64,000 nt of DNA from Allolobophora icterica (Eukaryota > Annelida > Clitellata > Crassiclitellata > Lumbricidae), in the NCBI GenBank assembly GCA_963556255.1, contig OY744604.1:79528697-79592696 (forward strand), in the 5' to 3' direction. The position numbers and the translations under genes are program-made. The notes below the pieces were generated by a model that was given only the letters and a program-made list of their open reading frames with translations, ran no database searches and was not told the origin of the DNA. This document shows, piece by piece, positions 59,412-64,000 of the stretch (position 1 is its first letter; each line of letters starts with the position of its first letter).

Positions 59412-59561
59412 CGGTCTGCTCCAGCTTTCTTTTGATGAACTGTCGAATGACATTTTCGTCGAAGCCAATGTCATTGATGAGCCACCTGTTCGTCGCCGTA
59501 TCCAGACGAGCTTCGATTTCTATCGGCAAAATCTGATGTGTGGCAACATAGTCCGACAGAA
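59412..59561 (-). CDS. IAP-like gene copy C, UBA-like exon
   Basis: Minus strand: acceptor 'tttccttggtttcag|TT', donor 'G|GTAGGG', phase 1-1, 50 codons. It differs from copy B at four residues by eye (F/I, D/E, M/T and KD/EN region): 'LSDYVATHQILPIEIEARLD' … 'NDIGFDENVIRQFIKRKLEQ'. The intron sequence on both sides is also shared with copy B. The BIR exon of this copy would lie beyond 64000 or has been lost. Confidence 0.7.
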
Positions 59562-59814
59562 CTGAAACCAAGGAAACAAATATCCATGTCATAATCTATA
59601 ACTATAACTTATCTCAGCGGAAGAAAAGGACCACTTGTCGGGAATAGATTTTTTAACATTTGCCATAAGATCATACCTTAGGGGACTCTGGCGTCAGGTT
59701 TTAAGAGCTTTTAGTCCAAACTTTATGCACTCAATTTACGAAATTGTTAAATGTCATTTAGCGGAAAGAAGATGAAGAGCAGTCACTTAAGCTAGTACCG
59801 ATATGCATCCACGG
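59562..59814. other. Block C intron shared with 45940-46150
   Basis: 'tccaaact.tatgcac' and 'gtcatttagcggaaag(a/t)ag' match block B. No exon. Confidence 0.5.
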
Positions 59815-60028
59815 GTTTGAATTGTTAGCGACTTCGTTTTCATAGCCTCGGCATATAAAAGCGGCCAGTGCCTGATCTTTGCACCGGCAGTGAACGGTCA
59901 GTGTACTCATTAGACCTTTAGATGAGTTGCCTAGGAGGCGTAGGCATAGAGCTAAAATCTCTGCCGGCCGGAGATTTGACCCCATGACCTTTCGGTTGAC
60001 AGACCAGCACACTAACCGATGGACTAAA
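59815..60028 (-). repeat. tRNA-headed SINE, family 1 (minus)
   Basis: The minus strand carries box A-like 'tccatcggttagtgtgctgg' and box B 'GGTCATGGGGTCAAATCTCC', then the family 1 body. Confidence 0.7.
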
Positions 60029-60348
60029 GCGGGAATCACATATAAACATTCAACCAATGTCTAACCGATGTGTTAACAACAGAACATTGCTTTACTATTG
60101 CATTCTGCGCAAAGCGGTTTTGATGCGTAATAAATTGTGTTAGAGATAGAGGGAAGCAGGTGCAACCATCAATATCCATGATTTTAGGGAAGAGGTCACA
60201 TTCCGAGTGATGTAGTTAGCCATAAGTTGTTCTCTTTCTCCACATAGGCCACTGTTTTACCGAGGTCTCTGATCCATTTAGTAGGTCAACAGGACGTTCG
60301 CTCAGTCGCTGATAGGGCATAACCGGTTAGAAATTTACTTGTAGTAAC

Positions 60349-60951
60349 CAGGGCTGTAGTCGAGAGTACACGCGGGTATACAGCGTGTACTCACCTCTAG
60401 AGACCGTATACTCCCCTCACAAAATATTTTGTACTCGCCTCTAATTTGTTTCGGAAAACTAACCATTAGCGTATACTCACCTCCGATTTGTTTCGGAAAA
60501 TTAACCGGTAGCGTATACTCACCTCTAATTTTACTAGGGGTCAGCCGGGTAGACATTTTCCACCGAGTACCGTATCCGAGTATTTGGATGTACTATTTGC
60601 CGGATCTAATGAAAAATTATCGAAATAAATTTCTGTAGTTGTAATAACTTACCAATACATTTTGAATTCTAGAAATAAATAATCAATGAAATGGACTTGA
60701 TTTCCATTATGGACTTTCAGTGTTGGTATTTTTTGTAGTTTTCTTCTTCAAAATGAATATGATAGATGTAGCTCAAAGCTGATATTATGAGCCTACAAAT
60801 TCCGGCATGTGAGGCAAACAAGCAACTATTTGCATGTACAGTATTTGCCGAGGCGAATACTTCCGAATAGTGCCAAAAACGGGATATTCGGCCGAGGCAA
60901 ATGTCCGAGGCGATTTCCGGCCGACCCCTAAATTTTACCACTACAGCCCTG
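60349..60951 (-). mobile_element. Nest: middle element, CAGGGCTGTAG family copy 2
   Basis: Ends CAGGGCTGTAG and CTACAGCCCTG; flanks GTAGTAAC and GTAATAAC (7/8). Inverted relative to the copies at 53701 and 62276. Interrupted by the innermost element. Confidence 0.82.
60535..60930. mobile_element. Nest: innermost element
   Basis: Ends TAGGGGTCAGCCGG and CCGGCCGACCCCTA with a perfect 8-bp duplication AATTTTAC (60527-60534, 60931-60938). 396 bp, no ORF. Confidence 0.88.
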
Positions 60952-61164
60952 GTAATAACTGACTAATACATTTTGAATTTTATAAATAAATAATCAATTA
61001 AATGGATTGTGGGTGTTTCTTGTACTTTTTATTGAATAATTTAAAAAATTTTACTTACAACTATTTGTGTGTACAGTATTTGCTGAGGCGAATACTTCCG
61101 AATAGTGCTGAAAGTGGGATATTGGGCCGAGGCGAATGTGCGAGACGATTTCGGTTATGCCCTA

Positions 61165-61607
61165 GTCGGTGACCCATTTATTACAAATACGTGGAGGAGT
61201 GGGAAGGGAGAGAAAGGAACTCATAGCCGCTGGCGAGTCCAGAAAGTAAATCTGCTTAGCTAACGCGGGGATTCTTTGTGCGCAATAGACTAGCACTGGC
61301 CCAGGTAGCTACATTTATTAGAACGTACTTCCCACTCATCTCTATGCGAGACTGGATGCGTATCCTTGGTTCGCCTGAGCAGGTGATCTCGAGTTAACAT
61401 GGTGCGTAAAACGCCGTACCTGGGGAACTTAAAGGGCATTTGGCGCCCATTCGCGCGGGTGCACTCTATCTGCAGTAGTCCCCGAAGTTAGTCGCTAAGG
61501 ACGTAGTTTCAGTGCGACGTAGTTATCTGTACGAATATACGCCATTTTCGATGAAAAGGATTGCGTGACGTTACGCAACTCACCGGTCCCACTAGGACAG
61601 GTGGTAG
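61165..61607. other. No supported feature
   Basis: GC richer than its surroundings; no ORF, splice-flanked exon or repeat recognised. Confidence 0.3.
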
Positions 61608-61786
61608 CAGTGGCGGCGCCAGGGGTGGGCTAGGGGGTGCTTAGCCCCTCCAAACTGTGGCTCAGCCCCCCCAAACAAAACGCTGGAAACCTCTTAAGCT
61701 TTGCAATGCTTACAAAGGAGGAAGGGAGAAAGGGAAGAGCTTAGGGCTTCAGCCCCCCCAAACCTGAAATCCTGGCGCCCCCACTG
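61608..61786. mobile_element. hAT-type MITE
   Basis: Ends CAGTGGCGGCGCCAGG and CCTGGCGCCCCCACTG; perfect 8-bp duplication GGTGGTAG (61600-61607, 61787-61794). Inner 'agcccc' palindromes. 179 bp. Confidence 0.88.
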
Positions 61787-62275
61787 GGTGGTAGGTATGT
61801 TTCTGTTGATCTTATATTGAATGATAGCTAGACTGTTGGTCTGTTGCACTGTCACTCATGGAATCAGCTTCCCGTTCGGTCCGGGCTTCTGTTATCTCAC
61901 TTATCTGGTGGTTCCGCCGCATCTTTTCGCTGTCTCAAAACTCGCCTTCATTTCCGGGGACTTTCGCAGTGGGGCGCCTCTGATTAGTGGGCACTGGGTA
62001 TTATAAGTTTTGAAATACAATATAATGCTTAATAAGCAAATGTTGTTCCTGTCCTTCCCACTAATGTCTTCTTCAAAATTGACATTAGGAAACCGCGATT
62101 AAAACAATAACATAAGTATTAAGTGAACCAAGTCACTAACAGTCGGTAGCTTAGCGACTGGTTTCGACTTGAGGGTTTGCGGTGGCGGCGTATGGCGGCG
62201 GTTCGGGGACTAGCGCCGTGGTGAAGGATCTCATCATCCGATTAATTGAAAAATGAGTAGGGTCGAGGTTATACG
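61787..62275. other. No supported feature
   Basis: Nothing recognised; 62165-62220 is GGCGG-rich. Confidence 0.3.
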
Positions 62276-62484
62276 CAGGGCTGTAGTGGTAAAATTAGAG
62301 GTGAGTACACGCTACCGGTTATTTTTCCGAAACAAATTAGAGGTGAGTATACGCTACAGTATTTTGTAAGTATACGCTACAGCATTTAAATATAAATAAA
62401 TAAAAATATTTTGTGAGGTGAGTATACGGTCTCTAGAGGTGAGTACACGCTGTCTACCCGCGTAGACCCTCGACTACAGCCCTG
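62276..62484 (+). mobile_element. hAT-type MITE, CAGGGCTGTAG family copy 3
   Basis: Ends CAGGGCTGTAG and CTACAGCCCTG; perfect TSD GTTATACG (62268-62275, 62485-62492). About 85-90% similar to 53701-53906 by eye. Confidence 0.88.
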
Positions 62485-62911
62485 GTTATACGGTCGCTAT
62501 ATAGAAACTTTTAGCAGCTCAATATATTTTAACTTTGAAGGTCTACAGTTAGAAATCACAAAAATCTCAGCCCAAGTTCGGTTCTGTTCGTTTTCCGTTT
62601 AAAGCTCAGATAATCAAGCCTCAGAAATGAAAGTAAATATCGTCTGTGTTAAATTACACAAATCGCAAAATAGCGCTTTATCAAGCTCCAGAAATAAGTT
62701 TGTTTAAATATTTTTTTTTCTTAATTATAAAATTCGTAAGGTAGAACTTTGAGTATCAGATACGTTGCTTCGCATTTCTCCCTTTTGAATTCGTCCCCAC
62801 CCCTCCACCTATCTGTATTAAGTGGACTAACGACCGACCCAGTGACCCGTCGTATTACTATACTAAATGAACCAGAGTTCCATGATTATGCAATTCCAGG
62901 AGCGCTTTAAA
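62485..62911. other. Block C flank
   Basis: 62795-62905 matches block B at 48230-48370. Nothing coding recognised. Confidence 0.4.
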
Positions 62912-63527
62912 TACAGTGGTGTGAAAATTATTAGAATCAAGCACGAAAATGTATGCTTTTAAGCAACTGTCAAGCATCCTACTTCTGTGATGGTGTGGTC
63001 CATGATATCAGTTCATGGAGTTGGGCGTCTCTACATAGTTCAGGGCAACATCAATACATCAGAGTTCTGGAACAGAAGTTGTTGACAGAACTGCCAAATC
63101 ACTTTCCGAATGGTGGTGCTATTTTTCAACAGGACGGGGCACCTTGCCACACTGCCAAGTCCGTGAAGGACATTCTTCGAAGAAAGCAAGTTCCACTATT
63201 GGATTGGCCAGGGAATAGCCCTGACATGAACCCCATAGAGAATCTGTGGATGATTGTGAAACGCCGCATTGCTGAGAGAAAACCCACTTCTAAAACTCAA
63301 CTTATCGAGGCGCTAATTGATGTTTGCATCGGGACCCCGAAATAAGCAAAATGTGTCCTAGACTCATTGAAGGAATGCCAAAACGCATTGCAAGACTCAT
63401 CCAGGCTAAAGGATTATCCACCAAATACTAAATGTTGACTGATCGTTTACAGTTTCTGACTTAAAAGAAAAAAAGTAAAAATAATCACATTTTCGTGCTT
63501 GATTCTAATAATTTTCACACCACTGTA
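62912..63527 (+). mobile_element. Tc1-like transposon, internally deleted
   Basis: Element 62914-63525 between TA dinucleotides. Exact 39-bp terminal inverted repeats begin CAGTGGTGTGAAAATTATTA. It contains only the C-terminal half of a DD34E transposase. The right end and its flank are tandemly duplicated (89-bp period). Confidence 0.88.
62953..63345 (+). pseudogene. Tc1-type transposase fragment (DD34E)
   Basis: About 125 codons of Tc1 transposase: 'IFQQDGAPCHTAKSVKDIL' (second catalytic Asp) and 'GNSPDMNPIENLWMIVKRRI' (Glu). I count 34 residues between them. The N-terminal DNA-binding domain and first catalytic Asp are deleted, and the C-terminus is frame-shifted after 'CIGTPK'. Non-functional. 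Confidence 0.85.
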
Positions 63528-63634
63528 GATTATGACAGAGATGTTTGACTTAAAAGAAAAAAAGTAAAAATAATCACATTTTCGTGCTTGATTCTAATAA
63601 TTTTCACACCACTGTAGATTATGACAGAGATGTT
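63457..63634. repeat. 89-bp tandem duplication of the Tc1 right end
   Basis: 63457-63545 and 63546-63634 are the same sequence, including the right TIR and 'agattatgacagagatgttt' flank, so a second right end sits at 63614. Confidence 0.9.
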
Positions 63635-64000
63635 TGCTTTCCTTGTAACGTTAGAGACTGCATGACTCAGCTGTTGAGTTGGCAGACGCTCATCGTAAAC
63701 ATGGGCCTTGTTTTTAGCTCTTTCATAGACACCGGACAATATGCGGACTTTGTTTGACATAGCGTCGATCATTAACCTGGTCTTCCTGACGTAGCATTTT
63801 TGCGGCACTGAGAAATTTCCTAGATTCACCACATTTTAGGTCTACAGACCTATGTAGGCCGGCATGAGTTATTTTCTGGAAAAGTTCTTCGAATGAAGAT
63901 AGAAAGTCCTGCGTTTCTGTTTAGTATAAGCTGTTGTCATTACCTCACAATAAAGTCTATGCTACTAGCAACTCAATCAAGCAAAGCTGAAAAATTACAT
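63635..64000. other. No supported feature
   Basis: A minus-strand open frame (63832 to about 63640) lacks splice or domain evidence. Confidence 0.3.

Larger units (their letters stand above)
60313..61164. mobile_element. Three-level nest of hAT-type MITEs: outer element
   Basis: Outer ends TAGGGCATAACCG and CGGTTATGCCCTA; flanks GTCGCTGA (60305-60312) and GTCGGTGA (61165-61172), 7/8. Its right part (60952-61164) is homologous to the right part of the innermost element (60660-60930): both contain 'gaggcgaatacttccgaata'. Outer and innermost are therefore one family. Confidence 0.8.

Noticed and set aside
63530..63832. Minus-strand 100-codon frame near the window end
   Set aside because: Overlaps the duplicated Tc1 end and shows no domain or splice evidence.

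Overview
Eukaryotic (metazoan) genomic DNA, most likely from a marine invertebrate. The evidence is split genes with phase-1 introns, Ig-superfamily and BIR exons, Ty3/gypsy, mariner, hAT and LINE elements, tRNA-headed SINEs and abundant microsatellites. The phylum cannot be fixed from the window. No complete single-exon host gene is present; host coding content is a set of short exons that I joined by splice-site phase.

Layout. (1) 226-29537, plus strand: the 3' part of a receptor gene. It has an Ig V-like exon, a Ser/Thr-rich stalk plus transmembrane exon, and eight small cytoplasmic exons. Seven of the eight tail exons carry tyrosine motifs (YAEI, YDLL, YEVV, three NPxY copies, and YVEL plus YALI in the last exon), and the tail ends in a proline-rich SH3-type ligand. 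Its introns hold a nearly pristine but internally deleted Gmr1-like Ty3/gypsy retrotransposon (5355-11479) and many hAT-type elements. (2) About 29.3-63.6 kb: three diverged copies (A, B, C) of a block that starts at the receptor's last exon. Blocks B and C continue into the last two exons of a minus-strand IAP-like gene (UBA-like domain, no RING seen). A BIR exon on the same strand at 51844-52101 probably belongs to copy B. The receptor and IAP-like genes are therefore tail to tail and were duplicated as a unit. (3) 35.6-37.1 kb, minus strand: two further Ig exons, one broken by a stop. (4) An intact mariner-type element with a full transposase (48846-50229) sits in the presumed intron of the IAP-like copy B.

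Biology. The receptor looks like a cell-surface Ig receptor whose tail is built from one-tyrosine exons, as expected for phosphotyrosine (SH2/PTB) signalling. The neighbouring BIR-UBA gene suggests a locus of immune or cell-death proteins undergoing tandem duplication. That functional link is inference from position only.

The rest is a dense mobile-element landscape: at least twelve hAT-type elements with 8-bp target duplications (including a three-deep nest at 60313-61164), large foldback elements, a pearl-like tandem-core repeat family, LINE fragments and SINEs. All coordinates come from reading by eye; splice sites are predictions.
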